A DNA stretch of 64,000 bases from Agromyces allii (lineage in GTDB: Bacteria > Actinomycetota > Actinomycetes > Actinomycetales > Microbacteriaceae), in contig NZ_WBIN01000006.1 of assembly GCF_009749385.1 (NCBI RefSeq), forward strand, positions 299,424 to 363,423, written 5' to 3'. Position 1 is the first letter of the stretch, and each line of letters starts with the position of its first letter. Shown here piece by piece: positions 43,841-51,970 of this stretch. The notes under the pieces are model-generated. The model was not told the origin of the DNA and ran no database searches. It saw only the letters and a list, made by a program, of their open reading frames with translations. Position numbers and translations under genes: made by a program.

Positions 43841-44748
43841 CCGCAGCGCCCGCACCCGTTCCGCCCTCGTCGGGCTCCGAGCCGACCACCGCCCGCGTCG
43901 GCTCGACCGCGCCCGTCCCGACCGCGCCCGGCGGCCTCGCCGCCGAGGGCGTGAGCCTCGGATACGACGGCCGCCGGGTCATCGACGGCCTCGACCTGGT
44001 GATCCCGAGCGGTCGCATCACGGCCATCGTCGGCCCGAACGCGTGCGGCAAGTCGACCCTGCTGCGCGGCTTCGCCCGGCTCCACCAGCTCGAGGGCGGC
44101 CGGGTCACGCTCGACGGACGCGACGTCTCCGCGATGCCGCGTCGCGAGCTCGCGCGCCGGGTGGGCATGCTGCCGCAGTCCTCGATCGCTCCGGATGGCG
44201 TGCGCGTGGCGGAGCTCGTCGGCCGCGGGCGCTATCCGCATCAGGGCTGGTTCGGGCGCCACTCGAGCGACGACGACCGGTTCGTGGCCGAGGCCCTCGC
44301 CGCGACGGGCATAGCCGACCTCGCCGAGCGTCGCCTCGAGGAGCTCTCGGGCGGCCAGCGCCAGCGCGTCTGGATCGCCATGGTGCTCGCGCAGCAGACC
44401 GACATCGTGCTGCTCGACGAGCCGACGACCTACCTCGACGTGACGCACCAGCTCGAGCTGCTCGACCTGCTCACCGAGCTGAACCGCGAGCGCGGCACGA
44501 CGGTCGTCATGGTGCTCCACGAGTTGAACCTCGCGGCGCGGTACGCCGACCACCTCGTGGTCATGTCGGCGGGCTCGATCATCGCCGAGGGCGGCCCTGC
44601 CGACATCCTCACGCCCGAGACCGTGCTCCGGGCGTTCGCGCTCGAGGCGTCGGTGATCCCCGACCCGGTCGCCGGTTCGCCGATGATCGTGCCGGTCGGC
44701 CGATTCCACACGGCCGGGCTCGGCGGGGGAGCGTCGCGCGAATCGTGA
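43837..44748 (+). CDS. Iron-siderophore ABC ATPase (FepC-like)
   Basis: 303 residues. Walker A VGPNACGKST, signature LSGGQRQRVWIAMVLAQQT, Walker B DIVLLDEPTTYLD and switch His in VMVLHELNLAARY match the FepC/FecE group, where the Cys in the Walker A (NACGKST) is common. About 35 Pro/Ser/Thr-rich residues precede the domain. It drives import through the two FecCD permeases. The binding protein follows after 85 bp with its own iron box. Confidence 0.93.
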   Translation: MTAAPAPVPPSSGSEPTTARVGSTAPVPTAPGGLAAEGVSLGYDGRRVIDGLDLVIPSGRITAIVGPNACGKSTLLRGFARLHQLEGGRVTLDGRDVSAMPRRELARRVGMLPQSSIAPDGVRVAELVGRGRYPHQGWFGRHSSDDDRFVAEALAATGIADLAERRLEELSGGQRQRVWIAMVLAQQTDIVLLDEPTTYLDVTHQLELLDLLTELNRERGTTVVMVLHELNLAARYADHLVVMSAGSIIAEGGPADILTPETVLRAFALEASVIPDPVAGSPMIVPVGRFHTAGLGGGASRES

Positions 44749-44786
44749 CGCGCCCGTGACGCAACGGGTTCGCTCCCTGCGCACGC

Positions 44787-44805
44787 TTAGGTTAGCCTTG
44801 CCTTA
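44787..44805 (+). promoter_or_regulatory. DtxR/IdeR-type iron box of the siderophore-binding protein
   Basis: TTAGGTTAGCCTTGCCTTA matches the left half of the IdeR consensus (TTAGGTTAGCCTAACCTAA) exactly and the right half partly. It lies 28 bp before the GTG of the binding-protein gene. Confidence 0.8.
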
Positions 44806-44833
44806 TCCCCACCCATCGAACGAGGAGTTCCCC

Positions 44834-45865
44834 GTGCGTCTTCGACGTCCGCTCATCGCCGTGGCCGGCCTCGCCGCCGCGGCCCTGGCCCTGACCGCCT
44901 GCGCCTCCGGCACGACCGACGAGACCACGTCGGCCTCCGACTCGGTCGCCGGCACCGGCTTCCCGATCACGATCGAGCACGCGTTCGGCGAGACGGTCGT
45001 CGAGTCCGCGCCCGAGCGCGTCGCCACCTGGGGCTGGGGCTCCACCGAGGCCGCGATCTCGGTCGGCGTCTACCCCGTCGCGGTCGCCGAGCAGAGCTGG
45101 ACCGTCGGCGAGGGCAACCTCCTGCCGTGGGTCGAAGAGGCCTACGACGCCGCGGGCGTCGAACACCCCGTCGTGATCAACGACGACGAGGGCGGCGCGA
45201 CGATCCCCTACGAGGAGTTCATCGAGGCCGCACCCGACCTGATCATCGCGCCGTACTCGGGCCTCACCGAGGAGCAGTACGACACGCTCAGCGACATCGC
45301 GCCCGTCGTCGCGTACCCCGAGGCTCCCTGGACCACGCCGTGGGACGAGACGATCTCGATCACCGCGACGGCGCTCGGCCTCGAAGCCGAGGGCGACGCC
45401 GTCCTCGACGAGATCCACGGCTACCTCGCCGACGAGGCCGCCGCGCACCCCGAGTTCGAGGGCAAGACCTTCGCGGGCGTCTGGGACGGCGACGGACTCG
45501 TCTACGTCTACACCGAGGCCGACCCGCGCATCTCGATCCTCACCGAGCTCGGCCTCGAGGTCGCACCGAGCGTCGCCGAGCTCGACACCACTGACGGAGG
45601 CTTCTTCTACGAGCTCAGCTACGAGCAGCTCGACAAGCTCGACGCCGACTTCATCGTGAACTACTCCAGCTCGCAGGAGGAGGCCGAGGCCTTCCTCACC
45701 AAGCCCGAGACGCAGGCGATCCCCGCCGTCGCGGCCGGCAAGGTCGCCCAGGTCTACGACCCCGTCACGGTGTCGTCGGTCTCGCCGCCCACCGCGCTCA
45801 GCTTCGACTGGGCCGGCGGCATGCCCGCGCTCGTCACGGCCATCGCGGGCGTGCTCGCCGAGTAG
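44834..45865 (+). CDS. Iron-siderophore substrate-binding lipoprotein
   Basis: 343 residues. A signal peptide ends in lipobox LTAC followed by ASGTTDE. The mature part has the two-lobed family-8 (FepB/BtuF) fold: ITIEHAFGETVVESAPERVATWGWGS, FIEAAPDLIIAPYSGLTEEQ, and near the end VSPPTALSFDWAGGMPALV. It delivers the ferric siderophore to the FecCD-ATPase complex. GTG 44834 has GAGGAG 7 nt upstream; the frame is open for 26 codons before it, but those cross the iron box. A strong hairpin follows. Confidence 0.93.
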   Translation: MRLRRPLIAVAGLAAAALALTACASGTTDETTSASDSVAGTGFPITIEHAFGETVVESAPERVATWGWGSTEAAISVGVYPVAVAEQSWTVGEGNLLPWVEEAYDAAGVEHPVVINDDEGGATIPYEEFIEAAPDLIIAPYSGLTEEQYDTLSDIAPVVAYPEAPWTTPWDETISITATALGLEAEGDAVLDEIHGYLADEAAAHPEFEGKTFAGVWDGDGLVYVYTEADPRISILTELGLEVAPSVAELDTTDGGFFYELSYEQLDKLDADFIVNYSSSQEEAEAFLTKPETQAIPAVAAGKVAQVYDPVTVSSVSPPTALSFDWAGGMPALVTAIAGVLAE

Positions 45866-45880
45866 TCGCATCCTCACGGC

Positions 45881-45923
45881 CGACGGCCGGCGAACCCCGT
45901 TCCGCGGGGCTCGCCGGCCGTCG
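45881..45923. terminator. Bidirectional hairpin after iron locus
   Basis: 19-nt arms with one mismatch (A opposite C) and loop TTCCG lie between two convergent genes, 15 nt after the binding-protein stop. Confidence 0.75.
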
Positions 45924-46002
45924 TCGTCTCACGCGAGCCGGGTACGCACGCGCATCGGGGCGAGCGGATGCCGCGGCGGCGAGTCGGCACCGGTGGCGTC
46001 GC

Positions 46003-46407
46003 TCAGCTCGCCCGCCGCGAGGCATCCGGTCGTCGTCGCTTCGGCAGGTAGCCGCCCGCCTCGAGCCCCGCCTCGATCTCGAAGCGGTTCCTCAGCGGAT
46101 CGCGCCCGGCGAGCAGGTACAGGAACGGCAGCAGCATGCCGTACTTCAGCCACTGCTGCTTGTGCACGGCCTCGTGGCCGAGCACGGTGTCGGAGTCGTT
46201 GCGGTTCGTGAGGTAGCAGGCGCCGACGCACGAGCCGCCGCGGCCGAACGTCCACTTCGGCATGCCCGTGAACACGAACAGGCCGTTGCGGCGCTCGACG
46301 CGGCCCGTGCTCCAGAGTGAGCCCCACACGAAGCCCACGCACGTCGCCCACCAGAAGCCGGCGCGGCTGATGGGCGAATCGGTGAGCCGGATCGTGCCCC
46401 GGCTCAT
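46003..46407 (-). CDS. Small membrane-associated protein with HEXXH motif
   Basis: 134 residues. One clear hydrophobic segment (about 15-32, AGFWWATCVGFVWGSLWS), then GRGGSCVGACYLTN with two Cys, then LGHEAVHKQQW, where H78-E79-x-x-H82 is a zincin-type metal motif, and a hydrophobic stretch LLPFLYLLAG. The C-terminus is basic. I do not recognise a characterised family; homologues in Microbacteriaceae carry inconsistent names. The start overlaps the disulfide-reductase stop (ATGA, 46404-46407), so the two are co-translated. Confidence 0.8.
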   Translation of the reverse strand: MSRGTIRLTDSPISRAGFWWATCVGFVWGSLWSTGRVERRNGLFVFTGMPKWTFGRGGSCVGACYLTNRNDSDTVLGHEAVHKQQWLKYGMLLPFLYLLAGRDPLRNRFEIEAGLEAGGYLPKRRRPDASRRAS

Positions 46408-47861
46408 GCACGTGCCTCCGGTCGTCCGTCGGCCTCGAGCAGGCGGAGCCAGACCTCGCTCATCGTCGGGAACGACGGCACCGCGTGCCACAGCCGCTCG
46501 ACGGGCACCTCGCCGACGATCGCGACGGTCGCGGCGTGCAGCAGTTCTGCGACGTCCTGCCCGGTGAAGGTCGCCCCGATCACGGTTCCGCGCTCGTCGT
46601 CGATGACGAGCTTCGCGCGGCCCTCGTAGCCGTCGGCGAGGATGCCGGCCCCGCTCGCCGAGGTCATCGCGACCTCGGCCGTGCGCACCGCGTGCCCGGC
46701 CTTCGTCGCGGCGGCCTCGGTGAGCCCGACCGCGACCGCCTCGGGCTCGGCGAAGACCACCTGCGGCACGGCCGCGTGGTCGGCGGTCGCCGCGTGCACG
46801 CCCCATTCGCCGAGGTCGACCGGACGCCCCGCGGCCCGCGCCGCGACGAGGTCGCCCACCGCACGGCCCTGGTACTTGCCCTGATGGGTGAGCAGCGCGC
46901 GATGGTTCACGTCGCCGGCGGCGTAGAGCCATGCGGCGCCCCCATCGTCGCCGTCGGCGCCCTGGACCTGCAGCCCGTCGTCGACCCTGAGCCAACTGCC
47001 CGGCTCCAGCCCGACCCGCTCGAGGCCGATCGCGTCGGTGCGGGGCTTGCGGCCGGTCGCCACGAGCACCTCGTCGGCGACCACGGTCGATCCGTCGTCG
47101 AGGGTCAGCACGATCTCGCCGTCGGCCGTGCGCTCGACGAGCGTGGCCTGCACGCCCGTGCGCACGGTCGCGCCGAGCCCGCGCAGGCCCGCGGTCACCG
47201 CGTCGCCCACGAAGGGCTCCATGCCGCCGAGCAGTCCGCTGCGCGCGAGCACCACGACCTCGGTTCCGAAGCCCGCGAACACGGTCGCCATCTCGCAGGC
47301 GACCACGCCGCCGCCGAGGATCGCGAGCCGCGCCGGCGGGCGCTCGACGCTCGTGGCCTCGCGGCTGGTCCACGGCGACGCCTCGGCGAGCCCGGGGATC
47401 GGCGGGATCACCGGGTCGGACCCGGTCGCGACGATCACGGCGTGCCGGGCGACGAGCGTCACGTCGCCGTCGCCGTCGCCGTCGCGCGACACGACCACGC
47501 GCCGCACCCCGTCGAGTCGCCCGTGCCCGCGTTCGAGCCCGATGCCCGCATCGGCCAGCCAGCCGGCTGCGCCGTCGTCGCTCCAGTCGGAGACCCAATA
47601 GTCGCGGCGCCGCAGCACGGCCTCGACGTCGAGGTCGCCCGTGACGGCTTCGGCAGCGCCGGGAACCCGCTTCGCGGCGCGCAGCGCGGCGGCGCTCCGC
47701 AGCAGCACCTTCGAGGGCACGCACGCCCAGTAGGAGCACTCGCCGCCGACGAGTTCGTGCTCGACGACCACCACCTCGAGTCCGGCGGCGCGCACCCGGT
47801 CGGCGATGTTCTCGCCCACGGGTCCTGCGCCGAGAATGACGACGTCGACTTCGCGTTGCAT
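46404..47861 (-). CDS. NAD(P)/FAD disulfide oxidoreductase, dihydrolipoamide-dehydrogenase-like
   Basis: 485 residues. FAD-binding ILGAGPVGENIADRVRAAGL, redox Cys pair in GGECSYWACVPSK (Cys-x4-Cys), NAD(P)-binding ILGGGVVACEMATVF, and second FAD motif LYAAGDVNHRALLTHQ. The C-terminal dimer domain lacks the usual HPT-E-class catalytic His-Glu pair (it reads LLHAATVAIVGEVPVERLWHAVPSFPTMSE), so the partner may bind from elsewhere. It resembles the mercuric-reductase/LpdA-like group with unassigned substrates. GAGGAG precedes the ATG. It forms a two-gene unit with the HEXXH protein. Confidence 0.88.
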   Translation of the reverse strand: MQREVDVVILGAGPVGENIADRVRAAGLEVVVVEHELVGGECSYWACVPSKVLLRSAAALRAAKRVPGAAEAVTGDLDVEAVLRRRDYWVSDWSDDGAAGWLADAGIGLERGHGRLDGVRRVVVSRDGDGDGDVTLVARHAVIVATGSDPVIPPIPGLAEASPWTSREATSVERPPARLAILGGGVVACEMATVFAGFGTEVVVLARSGLLGGMEPFVGDAVTAGLRGLGATVRTGVQATLVERTADGEIVLTLDDGSTVVADEVLVATGRKPRTDAIGLERVGLEPGSWLRVDDGLQVQGADGDDGGAAWLYAAGDVNHRALLTHQGKYQGRAVGDLVAARAAGRPVDLGEWGVHAATADHAAVPQVVFAEPEAVAVGLTEAAATKAGHAVRTAEVAMTSASGAGILADGYEGRAKLVIDDERGTVIGATFTGQDVAELLHAATVAIVGEVPVERLWHAVPSFPTMSEVWLRLLEADGRPEARA

Positions 47862-47948
47862 CGGTCTCCTCTCGCACCCGCCGGTGCGGACGGATGGCCC
47901 AAGCCTAGGCACGGCGGCAGCGCGACGGCACCCCCTTGCGCGCCGGGG

Positions 47949-48836
47949 TCAGGGCGTGGGGGAGACGGATGCCGCGGGCTCGCCCGCGGGATCGGTCGCG
48001 ACGCCGCTCGCGAGCGCGCCGACGAGGCGCAGGATCGTCGGCAGGTCGTCGTCGGCGGCTTCGGGCGTGCTCGGCGCGAACCCCGTGATCGCGGCGCCCG
48101 CGAGCGGGAACCGGGCGACGACGGCCTTCACCAGGGCGACGAGCGTCGTGGCGTCGACGCCGAACGGCATCGGGTACGACAGCCCGGCGAGAGCCGACGG
48201 GTCGAGCACGTCGAGGTCGATGTGCACGAACACGCGCGATGCGCCGGTGGCCTCGAGCGAGGAGATGACCACGGTCGGGTCGGAGAGGTCTTCGACGGTG
48301 AGCACGTCGATGCCGTGCTCCTCGATGAAGCGGTGCTCCTCGGCGTCGATCGCGCGCACGCCGCCCAGCACGAGACGGTTCGGTGCGACGCGGCTCTCGC
48401 CCTGGAGCGCGAGGCCGTCGGCGCCCTCGCCGGCGATGTGCCGGAGGGCCATGCCGCCGAAGCCGCCCGACGGCGAGGAGTCGGGCGTGTTGAGGTCGGG
48501 ATGGGCGTCGAGCCAGAGCACGGCGAGCTCGCCGTTCGAGCGTCGAGCCGCGTGGGCGACGCCGGGGAGTGCGACGCCGCAGTCGCCGCCGACCGTGATG
48601 GCCGTGCCGGTGACGGTGGAGAGCGCCTCTTCGGTGCGCTCGCGCGTTCGCCGCACCGCGCTGTAGCGCCGGATGCCGGTGCCGAGCGACTCGCCCGCCT
48701 CGACGGGCACCTCGACGGTCACGGTCGCGGTCGCGGGGAGGTCGCCCAGGATGGCGGCTGCGCCATCGGCGAGGCTCATCGCGCGGGAGGAGACGGATCC
48801 CTGCCAGAGCGGGACGACGACGAACGTTGCGGGCAT
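47949..48836 (-). CDS. Arginase/agmatinase-family (ureohydrolase) protein
   Basis: 295 residues. Manganese-ligand segments are recognisable: TVGGDCGVALPGVAHAA, LWLDAHPDLNTP, and VHIDLDVLDPSA. The first segment has Cys where classic arginases have His (GGDHS), so one metal ligand differs; this variant is seen in other actinobacterial members. The reaction is probably guanidino hydrolysis or a related amidine cleavage, substrate unknown. On the minus strand GATACT lies 6 nt before the ATG, directly beyond a large palindrome. Confidence 0.82.
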   Translation of the reverse strand: MPATFVVVPLWQGSVSSRAMSLADGAAAILGDLPATATVTVEVPVEAGESLGTGIRRYSAVRRTRERTEEALSTVTGTAITVGGDCGVALPGVAHAARRSNGELAVLWLDAHPDLNTPDSSPSGGFGGMALRHIAGEGADGLALQGESRVAPNRLVLGGVRAIDAEEHRFIEEHGIDVLTVEDLSDPTVVISSLEATGASRVFVHIDLDVLDPSALAGLSYPMPFGVDATTLVALVKAVVARFPLAGAAITGFAPSTPEAADDDLPTILRLVGALASGVATDPAGEPAASVSPTP

Positions 48837-48842
48837 GTGCCC

Positions 48843-48848
48843 AGTATC
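48843..48848 (-). promoter_or_regulatory. -10 element of arginase-family gene, probably leaderless
   Basis: GATACT on the minus strand, then 6 nt, then the ATG at 48836. Its first two bases are the last two of the palindrome at 48847-48890. Confidence 0.4.
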
Positions 48849-48890
48849 CCGCGATCGGAACGGCTGGTGCCAGCCGTTCCGATCGCGGGA
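48847..48890 (-). terminator. Near-perfect 44-bp palindrome terminating pspA
   Basis: Two 21-nt arms (48847-48867 and 48870-48890) are exactly complementary, with only TG between them; as RNA the loop would open to GTGC. It lies 66 nt past the pspA stop. Confidence 0.7.
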
Positions 48891-48955
48891 CGGAGGATCT
48901 TCGCGACGATCCGTCCGACGGGTCGTCGGGCGGATCGCCCGCGCGTGGGCGCGGC

Positions 48956-49693
48956 TCAGCCGGAGATCGCGCCCTGGCTGCCGCCGCCGGCCTTGAGGGC
49001 GGCGAGTCGGGCGTCGACCTCGGTGAGCTCGCCGAGGTCGTCGAGCTCGTTGAACTGGGCGTCGAGGCTCGAGGCGGCGAGCTCGGCCTGGCCGCGCACG
49101 ACGGCCTCCTCGCGACGGATCTTCTCCTCGAAGCGGCCGAGCTCGCTCGTGGGGTCGAGGATGTCGATCGACTTGACGGCGTCGTGCACCTGGCGCTGCG
49201 CCTCGGCGGTCTTGGCTCGGGCGACGAGCTCGGACCGCTTGTTCTTCAGCTGGACCAGCTTCTCCTTCATGCCGTTCAGGCCCGACTTCAGCTGCTCGAC
49301 GACCTGGGACTGCGCGGCGATCTGCGGCTCGGCGGCGCGCGCCTCGTTCTCGGACGAGATCTGGCGACCGAGCGCGACCTTGGCGAGGTTGTCGAACTTG
49401 TCGGCGCCGGCGGTGTCGCCCGCGGTGCGCAGTTCGTCGCCCTTGCGGCTCGCGGCGATCGCCTTCTCGCCCCAGGTGCGGGCGGCCTCGACGTCTTCGC
49501 GGTGGTCGTCTTCGAGCAGGCGCAGGTTGCCGATGGTCTCGGCGATCGCGGCCTCGGCATCGGCGATGCTGTTCGTGAAGTCGCGCACCATCTGGTCGAG
49601 CATCTTCTGCGGGTCTTCGGCCTGGTCGATGAGCGCGTTCACGTTCGCGCGGAGAAGGGTGGAGATCCTTCCGAAGATGGACTGCTTGGTCAT
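48956..49693 (-). CDS. pspA: PspA/IM30-family envelope-stress protein
   Basis: 245 residues, almost entirely alpha-helical coiled coil. The start SIFGRISTLLRANVNALIDQAEDPQKMLDQMVRDF is the membrane-binding amphipathic helix and first coiled coil of PspA/Vipp1. The C-terminal tail is Gly-rich. The family forms ESCRT-III-like assemblies that protect the membrane. Upstream in the same direction is a TPM-domain protein, 113 bp away, a frequent pairing in Actinobacteria. AAAGGAA is the ribosome-binding site. Confidence 0.93.
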   Translation of the reverse strand: MTKQSIFGRISTLLRANVNALIDQAEDPQKMLDQMVRDFTNSIADAEAAIAETIGNLRLLEDDHREDVEAARTWGEKAIAASRKGDELRTAGDTAGADKFDNLAKVALGRQISSENEARAAEPQIAAQSQVVEQLKSGLNGMKEKLVQLKNKRSELVARAKTAEAQRQVHDAVKSIDILDPTSELGRFEEKIRREEAVVRGQAELAASSLDAQFNELDDLGELTEVDARLAALKAGGGSQGAISG

Positions 49694-49806
49694 GATGGTT
49701 CCTTTCGTCGGGTGCTGGTCACGTACAGGTCGTCACAGGCTGATCGGGGGTCGTGCGGATGTCGGGGGCCGGCGTCGTCGCCGCGCCCCAACGCGGTGCC
49801 GATGGG

Positions 49807-51846
49807 TCAGAATCGCCCTCCGCTTCCGCGACGGCCGCGCGTCGCGCTGCCGCCGAAGCTGCCGGCCGAGCGCCCGCCGCCGGAGCGACTGCCGCCGCCG
49901 AACCCTCCGCCCGGGGATCCGCCGCCGAAGCCGCCGAACCCGCCGGAACCTCCGGAGGAGCGCCGGCCGCCGCCGAGCATCGAGTCGATGAGGATGCCGC
50001 CGAGCACGGCGCCCATGAGGTCGCCGCCGCCCGAACCGCTGCGGGTGCCGCCGACGCTCGCGCCGGGACCGCCGAACCCGCCGCCGAACCCCTCGACGTC
50101 GTTGCGGGCGAGCGAGAGCGCCTCGGACGCGAGTCGTTCGGCGCGCTGGGCCGCTTCGAGCGCGAACGCCGGGTCGGTGCCGGTCTGCGCCTGCTGCAGC
50201 AGCTGCGCGGCCGAGGCGAGTCGCGTGCGGGCCTCGGTGCCGACGGCGCCGCGACGGGCCACGAGGTAGTCCTCGGCGGTCTGCACCTGCACGCGCGCGC
50301 CGGCGATGGAGCGTTCGAGCAGCGCCTGCGCGCGTGCGGCCTGCTCGGCGGCCTCGCGAGCGCCGGCGATGACGGCGTCGATCTCCTGGTTGGCGGCCGT
50401 GAGCCGTGCACCGGCCGCGAGCGGGTCGCGGAGCGGAGCGGCCGCACTCGCACGGAGCTCGGCCGCGACGGCGGCGGTGCGCTCGGCGGTCTGCGCGGCG
50501 GCGCCGCCCAGCGCCCGCGCAGTGACGACGTCGGCCTCGAGGTCGGCGATGCCGGCGGCGATCGCGCGATCGGCCTGGGCGAGCTCGTCGGCGAGCCGGT
50601 CGACGGCGCCCGTGAGCAGCACGGCCTGGTCGGCGGACTCCTCGGCGGCGCGGATCGCGACCGCTGCCTCTGCGCTCTGCGAGGCGGCGACGGCCTGCCG
50701 TGCGCGGCTCAGGGCCTCGGTCGCGAAGGCGACGCGCGAGGTCGCCTGCGCCGGGTTGTCGGCGACGGCGGAGAGGGCGGATGCCGCGTAGGCCTGCCCG
50801 AGCGTGCGAAGGCGTTCGGTGGCCGGGGCGATCGCGGCCTCGGCCGCCGTCGTCTCGGCGGCGACGCGTTCGAGCTCGGCCGGCGCGTTGCGCTCGAGGT
50901 CGCGGAGCGCGTCGAACGCCTCGGCCTGCGCGTCGAGCACGGCGTCGGCCTCGGCCGTGAGGCGGACGATGCCCTCGTAGGCCGCGCGGCGCTCGGCCTC
51001 GGTGTCGGGCGTGTCGTCGTCGAGCCGCTGCTGCAGGCCGAAAGCCTCGGCGACCTTGGCCTTCGCGGCCGCCAGTGCGGTGCGGAACGCGGCGGTCGCC
51101 TCGTCGCCGTACGACGCGGTGGCGAAGCCGAGCTCCTCCTCGCTCGTCTTCACGGCGTCGTCGGCCTGCACGAGCGCCGAGCCCGCCGTGCGGCGCAGGT
51201 CGTCGAGCGGAACGAGGGGGGCCGAGCCGGGGCCGCCGCCCGCGGCATCCGTCGCCCGGTTCTTCTTCGACCTGCGGGAGAGCACGATCGCGATGACCGC
51301 GATCACGGCTCCGGCGATGACGAGGAACCACACCCAGCCCCAGCCCGAACCCGAGGAGCTCGTGTCGAGCGCCTCGGCGCCGGCGATCGCCGCGCCGGCC
51401 CAGTCGCCGTCGGCGAGTCGGGGCTCGATGACCTCGCCGCTGATGCGGTCGAGTTCGGCGTCGGAGACGCCTGCGCCGTCGGCCGCGGACAGGTAGAAGG
51501 CGCGGCCGTCGACGGCGACGGCGAGGAGGTAGTCCTCGTCGCCCATGTTGTTCGCGACGGCGGTGTCGTTGGCCCAGGTCACCGCCGACTCGGGGTTCGT
51601 GAACTCGCTCACGTACGCCACGAAGAGCTGGCGGCCGGTGGCGCCGTACGTCTGCTCGATCGCGGCGAGCACGTCGTCGTCGCGGTCGCCGAGCGCGCCG
51701 ACGGTGTCGACGATCGGGCTCGTGCCGAACTCCACCGGGTCTTCGGCCCATGCGGGGGCCGCCCCGCCGAGCACGACCCCTCCGAGCGCGACGGCGAGCC
51801 CGAGCACGCTCGCGATGATCGCCGGACTACGACGGTTCGACGTCAT
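49807..51846 (-). CDS. TPM-domain (TLP18.3/Psb32/MOLO-1) secreted membrane protein
   Basis: 679 residues. Signal peptide ending near GGAAPAWAEDP, an extracytoplasmic TPM domain (about 35-165, SPIVDTVGALGDRDDDVLAAIEQ), a single helix (WVWFLVIAGAVIAVIAIVL, about 180-200), and a long cytoplasmic coiled-coil region rich in Ala/Glu (about 225-590). It ends in an extreme Gly/Ser/Arg tail of about 90 residues (GGFGGFGGGSPGGGFGG). TPM proteins act as phosphatases or envelope quality-control factors, often with PspA. ATG 51846 was chosen because the signal peptide follows at once. Confidence 0.88.
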   Translation of the reverse strand: MTSNRRSPAIIASVLGLAVALGGVVLGGAAPAWAEDPVEFGTSPIVDTVGALGDRDDDVLAAIEQTYGATGRQLFVAYVSEFTNPESAVTWANDTAVANNMGDEDYLLAVAVDGRAFYLSAADGAGVSDAELDRISGEVIEPRLADGDWAGAAIAGAEALDTSSSGSGWGWVWFLVIAGAVIAVIAIVLSRRSKKNRATDAAGGGPGSAPLVPLDDLRRTAGSALVQADDAVKTSEEELGFATASYGDEATAAFRTALAAAKAKVAEAFGLQQRLDDDTPDTEAERRAAYEGIVRLTAEADAVLDAQAEAFDALRDLERNAPAELERVAAETTAAEAAIAPATERLRTLGQAYAASALSAVADNPAQATSRVAFATEALSRARQAVAASQSAEAAVAIRAAEESADQAVLLTGAVDRLADELAQADRAIAAGIADLEADVVTARALGGAAAQTAERTAAVAAELRASAAAPLRDPLAAGARLTAANQEIDAVIAGAREAAEQAARAQALLERSIAGARVQVQTAEDYLVARRGAVGTEARTRLASAAQLLQQAQTGTDPAFALEAAQRAERLASEALSLARNDVEGFGGGFGGPGASVGGTRSGSGGGDLMGAVLGGILIDSMLGGGRRSSGGSGGFGGFGGGSPGGGFGGGSRSGGGRSAGSFGGSATRGRRGSGGRF

Positions 51847-51970
51847 GCACCAATGCCTTCCAGACCCCGGAAACGGACCGCTTTCGAGTCTATGGCGCGC
51901 CGCCGACGCCGTCCACGACCGGCAGGCGTCGCGCGGCGACCGGTGGACACCGCGCGCCGTCGGGCGAGCC

